From Oscillospiraceae bacterium (GTDB taxonomy: Bacteria; Bacillota; Clostridia; Oscillospirales; Acutalibacteraceae): 5,923 nt of DNA. The stretch spans positions 1 through 5,923 of the forward strand of contig JAITBA010000041.1 of NCBI GenBank assembly GCA_031283835.1, in the 5' to 3' direction. The notes below the pieces were generated by a model. That model saw only the letters and a program-made list of their open reading frames with translations, ran no database searches and was not told the origin of the DNA. Positions 1 through 5,165 of the stretch are shown here, piece after piece (the stretch's first letter is position 1; every line of letters begins with the position of its first letter). The position numbers and the translations under genes are program-made.

Positions 1-1131
1 CGCGGTGTAACGGCTGTTGGGGTGCGCGCCCTTTTCTTCGCTGGTTTGGCCGTTCCAGGGGTTTCCCTTCCAATCGACGGCGTTGACGGGCGGGTTTTTG
101 TCCAGGCCTTCCCACCACACGGTGTTGTTGTCTAGGGCGTGCACCACGTTAGTAAAGATGGTGCCCTGCTTGGTGCTCTCGAGGGCGTTGGGGTTGCTTT
201 TGGCATTGGTGCCGGGGGCCACGCCAAAAAATCCGTTTTCGGGGTTGATGGCGTAGAGCCGCCCGTCGGGGCCTTTGCGGATCCAGCTGATGTCGTCGCC
301 CACGCACCAAACCTTATAGCCCTTCTTTTGGTAGCTTTCCGGCGGGATGAGCATGGCGAGGTTTGTTTTGCCACAGGCGCTAGGGAAGGCCGCGCAGATG
401 TATTTTACTTCGCCCCGGGGGGTTTCTACGCCAAGGATCAGCATGTGCTCGGCCAGCCACTGCTCCTTAAAGCCTTGGTAGCTGGCAATGCGCAGCGCGA
501 AGCACTTTTTGCCCAGCAGCACATTCCCGCCGTAGCCGGAATTCACGCTGATAATCGTGTTATCTTGCGGAAAGTGGCAGATGTAGCGCTTTTCTTCGTC
601 AATATTGCAGCGGCAGTGCAGGCCGCGCACCCAGTCGTCGCTATCGCCCAGGGTATTGAACACCGCCTGACCCACGCGCGCCATAATTGCCATGTTGAGC
701 ACCACATAGATGCTGTCGGTCAGCTCCACGCCGGCTTTGCTGAAGGGCGAGCCAACCGGACCCATGCTGTAGGGGATTATATATGCCGTGCGGCCCTTAT
801 AGCTCCCCTTTGCAATGTCAAAAAGCAGTGCGTACGCGTCTTTTGGATCCATCCAATTGTTGGTGGGGCCGGCGTTTTCTTTGTTTTCGGCGCAGATAAA
901 GGTGCGATGCTCCACGCGTGCCACATCGTTGAGCGCGGTACGGTGCAGGTAGCACCCGGGCAGCAGTTCTTCGTTGAGCTTTTGCAGCTCGCCGCTGGCC
1001 AGCGCTTGCTGCCGCAGGTCTTCTAATTGGGCTTCGCTCCCGTCAATCCACACCACAGCATCGGGCTGCACCAGGTCGATTTTTTTCTTTAGCCAGGCCA
1101 ACACCGTTGGGTTTTTTGTCAATTCTGCCAT
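1..1131 (-). CDS. pckG: Phosphoenolpyruvate carboxykinase (GTP), N-terminal 377 residues, cut by window edge
   Basis: This cytosolic enzyme interconverts oxaloacetate plus GTP with phosphoenolpyruvate, CO2 and GDP, at the entry to gluconeogenesis or, in fermenters, as an anaplerotic PEP-carboxylating step. Translating the minus strand from the ATG at 1131-1129 gives an open frame to the left edge. Visible motifs are GPTNNW in the N-terminal domain, YIIPYSMGPVGSP (about 117-129, substrate site), GYGGNVLLGKKC (199-210, with the metal/substrate lysines), WLAEHM with probable metal-ligand His229, the P-loop AFPSACGKTN (248-257, with the reactive cysteine of GTP enzymes), GDDISW (278-283, metal-binding Asp) and NPENGFFGVAPGT (296-308). 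These are diagnostic of the GTP class, not the ATP class (pckA). The family is usually about 590-620 residues, so roughly the last third lies outside the window. A GAAAGGG ribosome binding site at 1144-1150 precedes the start by about 12 nt. It diverges from the glycerol-3-phosphate operon and has its own promoter. Confidence 0.96.
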   Translation of the reverse strand, partial: MAELTKNPTVLAWLKKKIDLVQPDAVVWIDGSEAQLEDLRQQALASGELQKLNEELLPGCYLHRTALNDVARVEHRTFICAENKENAGPTNNWMDPKDAYALLFDIAKGSYKGRTAYIIPYSMGPVGSPFSKAGVELTDSIYVVLNMAIMARVGQAVFNTLGDSDDWVRGLHCRCNIDEEKRYICHFPQDNTIISVNSGYGGNVLLGKKCFALRIASYQGFKEQWLAEHMLILGVETPRGEVKYICAAFPSACGKTNLAMLIPPESYQKKGYKVWCVGDDISWIRKGPDGRLYAINPENGFFGVAPGTNAKSNPNALESTKQGTIFTNVVHALDNNTVWWEGLDKNPPVNAVDWKGNPWNGQTSEEKGAHPNSRYTA

Positions 1132-1174
1132 AAGTAGATTCATCCCTTTCATTATCAAAAACAAACTAGGTCAC

Positions 1175-1203
1175 AGTATAGCATATTTTGAAAGGTTTTG
1201 CAA
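1175..1203 (-). promoter_or_regulatory. Sigma-A-type extended -10 promoter for pckG
   Basis: On the minus strand there is a -35 box TTGCAA (1203-1198), a 17-bp spacer and a -10 box TATACT (1180-1175). The -10 is preceded by TG plus one base, making it an extended -10. Transcription should begin near 1168, giving a leader of about 37 nt before the pckG ATG. Spacing and box quality are excellent for a housekeeping sigma factor. The start site itself is inferred. Confidence 0.8.
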
Positions 1204-1275
1204 GAGGAAAAATAAATAAATTCATTTTGGATGCGTGCTTGCGAAAAAATTCTGATGAAAACCAAGGTCGGCGTC

Positions 1276-1304
1276 TTGCATTCCTTGCAAAAGTATGCTA
1301 TAAT
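1276..1304 (+). promoter_or_regulatory. Sigma-A-type extended -10 promoter for the glycerol-3-phosphate operon
   Basis: The -35 box is TTGCAT (1276-1281), followed by a 17-bp spacer and a perfect consensus -10 TATAAT (1299-1304). TG at 1296-1297 makes it an extended -10. A start near 1311 would give a leader of about 105 nt before the TTG start at 1416. A second TTGCAA at 1285-1290 lies inside the spacer, too close to act as a -35 for this -10. Confidence 0.83.
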
Positions 1305-1310
1305 ACAGCC

Positions 1311-1349
1311 GATTCAATTGAAAATCCTCGGGCGCTTTTCAACTTGATC
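1311..1349 (+). promoter_or_regulatory. Bulged leader hairpin at the 5' end of the glycerol-3-phosphate operon mRNA
   Basis: The predicted transcript start coincides with an inverted repeat. GAT, CAA and TTGAAAA (1311-1313, 1315-1324) pair with TTTTCAA, TTG and ATC (1336-1342, 1344-1349). This gives 13 base pairs with single-nucleotide bulges at 1314 and 1343 and an 11-nt loop. The 5' arm also contains the perfect 10-bp DNA palindrome TTCAATTGAA (1313-1322). No U-tract follows, so it is not a simple terminator. It could be an RNA element for an antiterminator or stability protein (in Bacillus, GlpP acts on glp leader RNA) or a DNA operator just downstream of the promoter. Function is inferred. 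Confidence 0.5.
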
Positions 1350-1401
1350 GGCTACAAAACCGCTTTATCAACGACGAGAAAACAAGCGAAAATTTGACCG
1401 C

Positions 1402-1418
1402 GGGGAGGAATTGCATTG
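1402..1418 (+). promoter_or_regulatory. Ribosome binding site fixing a TTG start for glpA
   Basis: GGGGAGGAA (1402-1410) is a near-perfect Shine-Dalgarno sequence. It stands about 7 nt before TTG at 1416-1418. The reading frame from this TTG gives MTENYDVAVIGAG, which places the FAD Rossmann motif at the normal distance from the N-terminus. There is no in-frame ATG at a sensible position, so the TTG start is well supported. Confidence 0.85.
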
Positions 1419-2861
1419 ACTGAAAATTATGACGTCGCCGTTATTGGCGCGGGCGTTATTGGCACGCTGATTGCCCGTTCCCTGAGCCGTTATAACCTGC
1501 GCGTGGCGCTACTCGAAAAATTGCACGATGTGGCGCAGGGCACAACCAAGGCCAACAGTGCTATTGTGCATGCGGGTTTTGACGCAAAGCCCGGCACATT
1601 CAAGGCAAAGTACAATGTGCGCGGCGCTGCCATGATGCCGGAATTGTGCCAGACGCTTCATGTGCCTTATGCCAATAACGGCGCGCTGGTGCTGGGCTTT
1701 GACGACGACGATGTGCCTGTGCTCGAATCTTTGCTGGAGCGGGGGCGGCGAAACAAAGTGCCCGGCTTGCGCCTGATTGGCAAAGAGGAACTGCTGGCGA
1801 TGGAACCGAACGTGAACCCCTGCGCTGTGGGGGCGCTTTATGCGCCCAGCGGCGGCATTGTGAGCCCCTTTGACCTGGCGATTGCCGCGGCGGAATGCGC
1901 GGTGGCCAACGGGGTGGATTTTTATCGTGATTTTGATGTGGCGCGAATCAACCAGCACGACACCCACTTCAGTATTTATAGCGCCGCGGGCAAAAAACGC
2001 ACCGCCAAGCTGGTGGTCAACGCCGCCGGTGTGCATGCCGACGATGTTGCGCACCTGGTGGGCGACGATTCTTTCCACATCAGCCCCCGGCGCGGCGAGT
2101 ATTTGCTGCTGGATAACACCCAGGCGGGCGTGGTGAACGCCACGATTTTTCAGTGCCCCAGCGACATGGGCAAGGGCGTGCTGATTACCCCCACGGTGCA
2201 TCACAACATTCTAATCGGGCCATCGGCAGACGACATTGACGTGAAGGACGACCTTTCGACCACCGACCCGGGGCTTAAGGGGATTCAAACCACCATGCGC
2301 CTTTCGGTGCCGGGGTATCAAATTAAAGATGTGATCACTTCGTTTTCGGGCCTGCGCGCCCACAGCAACACGGGCGACTTTGTGCTGCGCCCAAGCTTGA
2401 TTGACCCCAGGTTTATCCACGCCGCCGGCATCGAATCCCCCGGCTTGAGCGCGTCCCCCGCCATTGCGGCATATGTGGTCAAACTGTTTGCGGACGTGTG
2501 GGAAGAGGAGCTGAGCGAAAAAACCAATTGGAACCCCGGCCGTCCCAAGCCGCTGCGCATTAAGGAACTTAGCCGGGAAGAGCGTAGGGAGGCCATCAAA
2601 AAGCGTCCGGAATACGGCCGCATTGTGTGCCGGTGCGAAACCGTGAGCGAAGGCGAAATTATCGACGCGATTCGCGCCCCGGCGGGTGCGCGCGACATGG
2701 ACGGTGTGAAACGCCGCACCAGAGCGGGCATGGGCCGCTGCCAGGCGGGGTTTTGCGGCACCAAAGTGCTCGAAATCCTTAGCCGCGAATTGCAGCTGCC
2801 CCCCCAAGAAATTACGAAGTTCGGCGCGGGTTCGCAGATTTTGCTTGGGAAGACGAAATGA
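1416..2861 (+). CDS. glpA: GlpA-type FAD-dependent glycerol-3-phosphate dehydrogenase with C-terminal BFD-like [2Fe-2S] domain
   Basis: Probable catalytic subunit oxidising sn-glycerol-3-phosphate to dihydroxyacetone phosphate under anaerobic conditions. The 481-residue protein opens with the FAD-binding motif GAGVIG (11-16) of the DAO superfamily. It continues with GTTKANSAIVHAGFD (42-56), typical of GlpA/GlpD relatives, SFSGLRAHSNTGDFVL (309-324), and HAAGIESPGLSASPAIA (335-351), the C-terminal FAD/substrate motif. Residues about 400-455 form a BFD-like [2Fe-2S] domain with C405-x-C407 and GRCQAGFC (C442 and C447). No signal peptide or membrane segment is visible. It is shorter than E. coli GlpA (about 540 residues) but has the length usual in Clostridia, to my knowledge. 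It is the first gene of a three-gene operon and begins with TTG. L-2-hydroxyglutarate oxidase and other DAO-family dehydrogenases look similar, so substrate identity rests mainly on gene context. Confidence 0.88.
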   Translation: MTENYDVAVIGAGVIGTLIARSLSRYNLRVALLEKLHDVAQGTTKANSAIVHAGFDAKPGTFKAKYNVRGAAMMPELCQTLHVPYANNGALVLGFDDDDVPVLESLLERGRRNKVPGLRLIGKEELLAMEPNVNPCAVGALYAPSGGIVSPFDLAIAAAECAVANGVDFYRDFDVARINQHDTHFSIYSAAGKKRTAKLVVNAAGVHADDVAHLVGDDSFHISPRRGEYLLLDNTQAGVVNATIFQCPSDMGKGVLITPTVHHNILIGPSADDIDVKDDLSTTDPGLKGIQTTMRLSVPGYQIKDVITSFSGLRAHSNTGDFVLRPSLIDPRFIHAAGIESPGLSASPAIAAYVVKLFADVWEEELSEKTNWNPGRPKPLRIKELSREERREAIKKRPEYGRIVCRCETVSEGEIIDAIRAPAGARDMDGVKRRTRAGMGRCQAGFCGTKVLEILSRELQLPPQEITKFGAGSQILLGKTK

Positions 2862-2879
2862 ATTCGAGCGGTTTTTGGG

Positions 2880-2908
2880 GGGCGTGTTTCAAAATCTTTA
2901 ACACGCCC
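2880..2908 (+). repeat. Intercistronic 9-bp hairpin between glpA and the flavoprotein gene
   Basis: GGGCGTGTT (2880-2888) is exactly complementary to AACACGCCC (2900-2908), with an 11-nt loop between them. It fills most of the 66-nt gap between the glpA stop and the next start. It ends 7 nt before the AAGGAG ribosome binding site at 2916-2921. TAATTGC follows instead of a U-run, so it is not a standard terminator. In the mRNA it could act as an RNA stabiliser, a processing site or a partial attenuator setting the ratio of the two proteins. No second copy is seen in this window. Confidence 0.75.
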
Positions 2909-2927
2909 TAATTGCAAGGAGAGATAT

Positions 2928-4205
2928 ATGGCTGAAAATTATGAATTGATCGTTGTGGGCGGCGGGCCGGCGGGCATGGCCGCCGCGCTGGAAGCTGAAA
3001 AGGACGGCGTGACGAAAATTCTGCTGCTGGAGCGGGCCGAAACATTGGGCGGTATTTTGGAGCAGTGCATTCACACGGGGTTTGGGCTGCATTATTTTGG
3101 CGAGGAGCTTTCGGGCCCCGAATATGCCGACCGTTTTATTGTGCCCACGGAGCAGAGCAGCGCCATTGAAGTGAAGCTGGACACCATGGTGCTGGAAGTG
3201 ACGCCCGGCGAAAATGCCCACCAGGTGCTGGCAATCAACAAAACCGACGGGCTGCTGGAGCTGAATGCCAGGGCGGTGATTTTGGCCATGGGCTGCCGGG
3301 AGCGGCCCCGCGGCGCGCTGAACATTGCGGGCACGCGGCCCGCGGGGGTTCTTAGCGCGGGCACGGCACAAAAATATGTGAACATGGACGGCTATCTGCC
3401 CGGCAAAGAAGTGGTGATCCTGGGCTCGGGCGACATTGGGCTGATTATGGCGCGGCGCATGACCTTTGAGGGCGCCCACGTAAAGATGGTGTGTGAGCTA
3501 ATGCCGTACTCCAGCGGCTTGACCCGCAACATTGTGCAATGCCTGGATGATTTTGATATCCCGCTGAAGCGCAGTTGCACGGTGGTGGCTATCCACGGCA
3601 CAGAGCGCCTGGAGGGCGTGACGATTGCCAAGGTAGACAAAAACCGCCGCCCCGTCCCCGGTACCGAGGCGTTTGTGCCCTGCGATTTGCTGTTACTTTC
3701 GGTGGGATTGATTCCCGAAAACGAGCTGACCCGGGGCGCGGGCATCGAAATTGATCCTGTCACGGCGGGCGCGTGCGTGAGCCAGGACCGCGAAACCAAA
3801 ATCCCCGGGGTGTTTGCCTGCGGCAATGTGCTGCATGTGCACGACCTAGTAGACTATGTGACCATGGAAAGCCAGCTGGCCGGTGCGGGTGCGGCGGCGT
3901 ATATTCAGGACCGGGCCGACAAAAACCCCGATTATGTGGGCACACACGGCAAAAACGGCGTGCGCTATGTGGTGCCCCAGCGAGTGAACAAGCATGTGAC
4001 CGAGAATGTGAAGCTGTATTTTCGTGTGGGGCAGGTCTACAAAAACGCCGTGGCACGCCTGCGCGCGGGCGAAACGGTGCTTACCCAGCGCAAACGCGCG
4101 CGCCTTGCGCCCGGCGAGATGGAGGACCTGACCGTGACCCCCGAGCAGCTTTCTTTGCTGCCCGAAGGCGCGGAACTCACCATTGAAGTTGCGGAGGGAA
4201 AATAG
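2928..4205 (+). CDS. FAD/NAD(P)-dependent oxidoreductase partner of GlpA (pyridine nucleotide-disulfide oxidoreductase family)
   Basis: A 425-residue flavoprotein expected to act as the electron-transfer partner of the upstream GlpA, in the genomic position that glpB occupies in E. coli. The sequence differs from E. coli GlpB, so I leave the symbol blank. Visible are the FAD motif VVGGGPAGM (9-17), the conserved family segment GGILEQCIHTGFGLHYFGEE (41-60, with Cys47), GCRERPRG (122-129), a second dinucleotide site VVILGSGDIGL (162-172, probably NAD(P)H), and the second FAD motif GVFACGNVLHVHDLVDYV (294-311). Residues about 340-425 form an extra C-terminal domain with LYFRVGQVYKN and APGEMEDL, seen in close relatives. 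There is no CxxC redox pair of the thioredoxin reductase type, so disulfide reduction is unlikely. Translation starts at ATG after AAGGAG (2916-2921, spacing 6 nt). Only one base separates its stop from the next ATG. The electron acceptor is unknown. Confidence 0.88.
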   Translation: MAENYELIVVGGGPAGMAAALEAEKDGVTKILLLERAETLGGILEQCIHTGFGLHYFGEELSGPEYADRFIVPTEQSSAIEVKLDTMVLEVTPGENAHQVLAINKTDGLLELNARAVILAMGCRERPRGALNIAGTRPAGVLSAGTAQKYVNMDGYLPGKEVVILGSGDIGLIMARRMTFEGAHVKMVCELMPYSSGLTRNIVQCLDDFDIPLKRSCTVVAIHGTERLEGVTIAKVDKNRRPVPGTEAFVPCDLLLLSVGLIPENELTRGAGIEIDPVTAGACVSQDRETKIPGVFACGNVLHVHDLVDYVTMESQLAGAGAAAYIQDRADKNPDYVGTHGKNGVRYVVPQRVNKHVTENVKLYFRVGQVYKNAVARLRAGETVLTQRKRARLAPGEMEDLTVTPEQLSLLPEGAELTIEVAEGK

Positions 4206-4206
4206 C

Positions 4207-4569
4207 ATGAGCGAACGAAACTTTATTTGTGTGGCCTGCCCCATGGGGTGCGAGCTGCATGTGGCGCTGGACGAAAAGGGCGGCGTGGCCGCGGTGACGG
4301 GCAACAACTGCAAGCGCGGCGTGGCTTATGCCCAGGCAGAGACGACGCACCCCACCCGTTCGTTCCACTCCACTGTGCGCGTGGAGGGCGGCAACGCGCC
4401 GCTGGTGAGCGTGAAATCGCGCGCGCCCGTGCCCAAGGCCATGCTGATGGATTGCGCGAAAGCCACCCGGGCAGCGAAAGCGAAAGCGCCAATCGCCATT
4501 GGCGATGTGCTGCTGGCCGACGTGTGCGGCACGGGCATCGATCTGATCGCCACCAACCGCGTTTCTTAA
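4207..4569 (+). CDS. DUF1667 family small cysteine-motif protein of the glycerol-3-phosphate operon
   Basis: A 120-residue soluble protein that I recognise as the DUF1667 family, which habitually follows GlpA-type and flavoprotein oxidoreductase genes in anaerobic Firmicutes. Its biochemical role is not established. The N-terminus CVACPMGCEL (Cys8, Cys11, Cys15), with GNNCKRG (Cys35), is a plausible four-cysteine Fe-S or zinc site. Cys83 and Cys107 (DVCGTGID) are additional. No transmembrane segment is visible, so unlike GlpC it is not an evident membrane anchor. It may be an Fe-S relay or assembly subunit (inference). The chosen ATG at 4207 has GGAGGG (4193-4198) about 8 nt upstream, inside the end of the previous gene. 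An upstream in-frame TTG at 4183 lacks such a site. The stop of the preceding gene ends one base before this start, indicating translational coupling. No convincing terminator follows, so readthrough into the downstream small gene is possible. Confidence 0.87.
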   Translation: MSERNFICVACPMGCELHVALDEKGGVAAVTGNNCKRGVAYAQAETTHPTRSFHSTVRVEGGNAPLVSVKSRAPVPKAMLMDCAKATRAAKAKAPIAIGDVLLADVCGTGIDLIATNRVS

Positions 4570-4581
4570 AAAAAGAGATGC

Positions 4582-4610
4582 TGTCCATCTGCGCGCTCCT
4601 TGCATATACT
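4582..4610 (+). promoter_or_regulatory. Possible promoter upstream of the 103-aa gene
   Basis: TATACT at 4605-4610 is a good -10 hexamer in an otherwise GC-rich stretch. The best -35 at 17-bp spacing is TGTCCA (4582-4587), which matches the consensus poorly. TG lies two bases before the hexamer, not one, so it is not a proper extended -10. A start near 4617 would give a leader of about 65 nt. Confidence is low, and the gene may instead be reached by readthrough from the upstream operon. Confidence 0.35.
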
Positions 4611-4612
4611 GG

Positions 4613-4661
4613 CACTGGGAACCCCTCTTGCGGGGGAGTCCTGTCCATACCTTGTCCAGTG
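4613..4661 (+). promoter_or_regulatory. Structured leader of the 103-aa gene
   Basis: An outer stem CACTGG (4613-4618) / CCAGTG (4656-4661) encloses an inner hairpin. In it CCCCT (4622-4626) pairs with GGGGG (4632-4636, one G-U pair) around a CTTGC loop. The structure ends 5 nt before AAAGGAG at 4667-4673. TGTCCA occurs three times nearby (4582, 4642 and 4653), and CTGTCCAT is repeated exactly at 4581-4588 and 4641-4648. I do not recognise a known riboswitch class. It could modulate translation of the downstream gene or be a decayed terminator of the upstream operon. Confidence 0.45.
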
Positions 4662-4681
4662 TTATCAAAGGAGATTTTAAT

Positions 4682-4993
4682 ATGCCAGAACCAACCGCCA
4701 ACAACAGCATGTTTGGCTTTTTTCCGCTGCAGCAATTGCCGCAGGAGCAAATTGAAGAAGGCTTTGTGTTTTTGCCTTGGCAGGCTGCGCTCAAAATGGT
4801 GCAAGAAAACGCTGCCAAAGGCGCCGGCACGGCACCGGCCGCCGCGTCTGTGCAGCCCCAGGAGAATTATCCTGTTCTACCCGATTTTTCGGTGCCGAAC
4901 TATTCGACGACCGGTTTTCAACCGCAGGCCGGTTATGGGCCCTATGGCGCGCCGCAGCAACCGCGACAGCCCTACTATCCACCCGTGTGGTGA
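4682..4993 (+). CDS. Hypothetical 103-aa protein with Pro/Gln/Tyr/Gly-rich C-terminal tail
   Basis: I do not recognise this gene. Coding is supported by a strong AAAGGAG ribosome binding site (4667-4673) 8 nt before the ATG and by a clean stop followed by a terminator-like hairpin. Residues about 9-46 (SMFGFFPLQQLPQEQ, then EEGFVFLPWQAALKMVQENAAKG) look like a short folded or amphipathic segment. Residues 47-60 are an Ala-rich linker. Residues about 61-103 are low-complexity, rich in Pro, Gln, Tyr and Gly, and end in YGPYGAPQQPRQPYYPPVW. It has no cysteines, no signal peptide and no transmembrane helix. The aromatic/Pro-rich tail resembles those of some spore-coat, surface or RNA-binding proteins, but I see no domain that supports any of these. 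The CotJA coat family was considered for the PWQ segment and does not fit. It has its own structured leader and probably its own transcription unit. Confidence 0.7.
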   Translation: MPEPTANNSMFGFFPLQQLPQEQIEEGFVFLPWQAALKMVQENAAKGAGTAPAAASVQPQENYPVLPDFSVPNYSTTGFQPQAGYGPYGAPQQPRQPYYPPVW

Positions 4994-4995
4994 AT

Positions 4996-5042
4996 ATAGC
5001 AGTTCCACACGACAGCAAGCAAATGCCACACGAAACTGCTAT
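4996..5042 (+). repeat. Nested inverted and direct repeat after the 103-aa gene
   Basis: The perfect 9-bp inverted repeat ATAGCAGTT (4996-5004) / AACTGCTAT (5034-5042) encloses two exact direct copies of CCACACGA (5005-5012 and 5026-5033). The copies directly abut the inner ends of the arms and are separated by 13 nt. It begins 2 nt after the stop codon of the 103-aa gene and precedes the terminator-like hairpin. The arrangement is too ordered to dismiss easily. It could be a long-loop RNA hairpin in the 3' untranslated region, a protein-binding DNA site, or a relic of a small insertion. No transposase is nearby. Confidence 0.65.
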
Positions 5043-5053
5043 CACACACACAA

Positions 5054-5075
5054 AAGGCGGCAGCGATGCCGCCTT
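5054..5075 (+). terminator. Rho-independent terminator-like hairpin downstream of the 103-aa gene
   Basis: AAGGCGGCA (5054-5062) pairs perfectly with TGCCGCCTT (5067-5075) around a GCGA (GNRA) tetraloop. It is preceded by CACACACACAAA. On the plus strand the following run is interrupted (CCATCATTTT), so the U-tract is weak. On the minus strand it would be followed by TTGTGTG. It most likely ends the transcript of the 103-aa gene before rlmH, possibly in both directions. Confidence 0.72.
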
Positions 5076-5165
5076 CCATCATTTTACATCGCGTTAACTC
5101 CCCCTGCGTTAGGCCGCTTTCGCTCTCGCGTGTGACTATTGAAAAACAGAAAAGATTGGAATTAT

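Larger units (their letters stand above)
1175..1304. repeat. Imperfect inverted repeat joining the two divergent promoters
   Basis: The minus strand of 1195-1175 and the plus strand of 1283-1304 read almost the same. Both run CCTT(T/G)CAAAA, then TATGCTATA, then CT or AT. They differ by two substitutions and one inserted base over 21-22 nt. Each arm contains the -10 box and half of the spacer of its promoter, and the arms are separated by 87 nt. Part of the match is expected because both are extended -10 promoters, but the identity extends well upstream of the -10. It may be a shared operator overlapping both promoters, or a duplicated promoter. Confidence 0.7.

Noticed and set aside
139..1026. 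Long plus-strand open frame of 295 codons opposite pckG
   Set aside because: It is the antisense shadow of pckG, whose minus-strand translation carries diagnostic PEP carboxykinase motifs. The plus frame has no ribosome binding site and shows an Ala/His/Val-rich composition typical of antisense frames in GC-rich genes.
1188..1397. Small plus-strand frame of 69 codons in the divergent intergenic region
   Set aside because: It begins at a TTG without a ribosome binding site, upstream of the predicted promoter, and crosses both the promoter and the leader hairpin.
1509..2204. Minus-strand open frame of 231 codons, and similar ones at 2211-2807 and 2898-3479
   Set aside because: These are antisense shadows of the glpA and flavoprotein genes. 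They lack recognisable motifs and start signals, and the plus frames are clearly coding.
2880..2908. Rho-independent terminator after glpA
   Set aside because: The stem is good but is followed by TAATTGC with no U-run on either strand. The downstream genes look like members of the same operon.
5005..5033. CRISPR-like repeat pair (two CCACACGA copies)
   Set aside because: There are only two 8-nt copies with a 13-nt spacer, far too short and too few for a CRISPR array, and no cas genes are present.
4227..5135. Plus-strand open frame of 302 codons spanning the DUF1667 gene, the leader and the 103-aa gene
   Set aside because: It is out of frame with two genes that have strong ribosome binding sites. 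Its translation is Arg/Cys-rich, has no recognisable motif and runs through the terminator-like hairpin.
5139..5165. Upstream TTG start for rlmH
   Set aside because: There is no ribosome binding site before it, and it would add residues (KNRKDWNY) not typical of RlmH N-termini. The ATG at 5166 gives the standard length.
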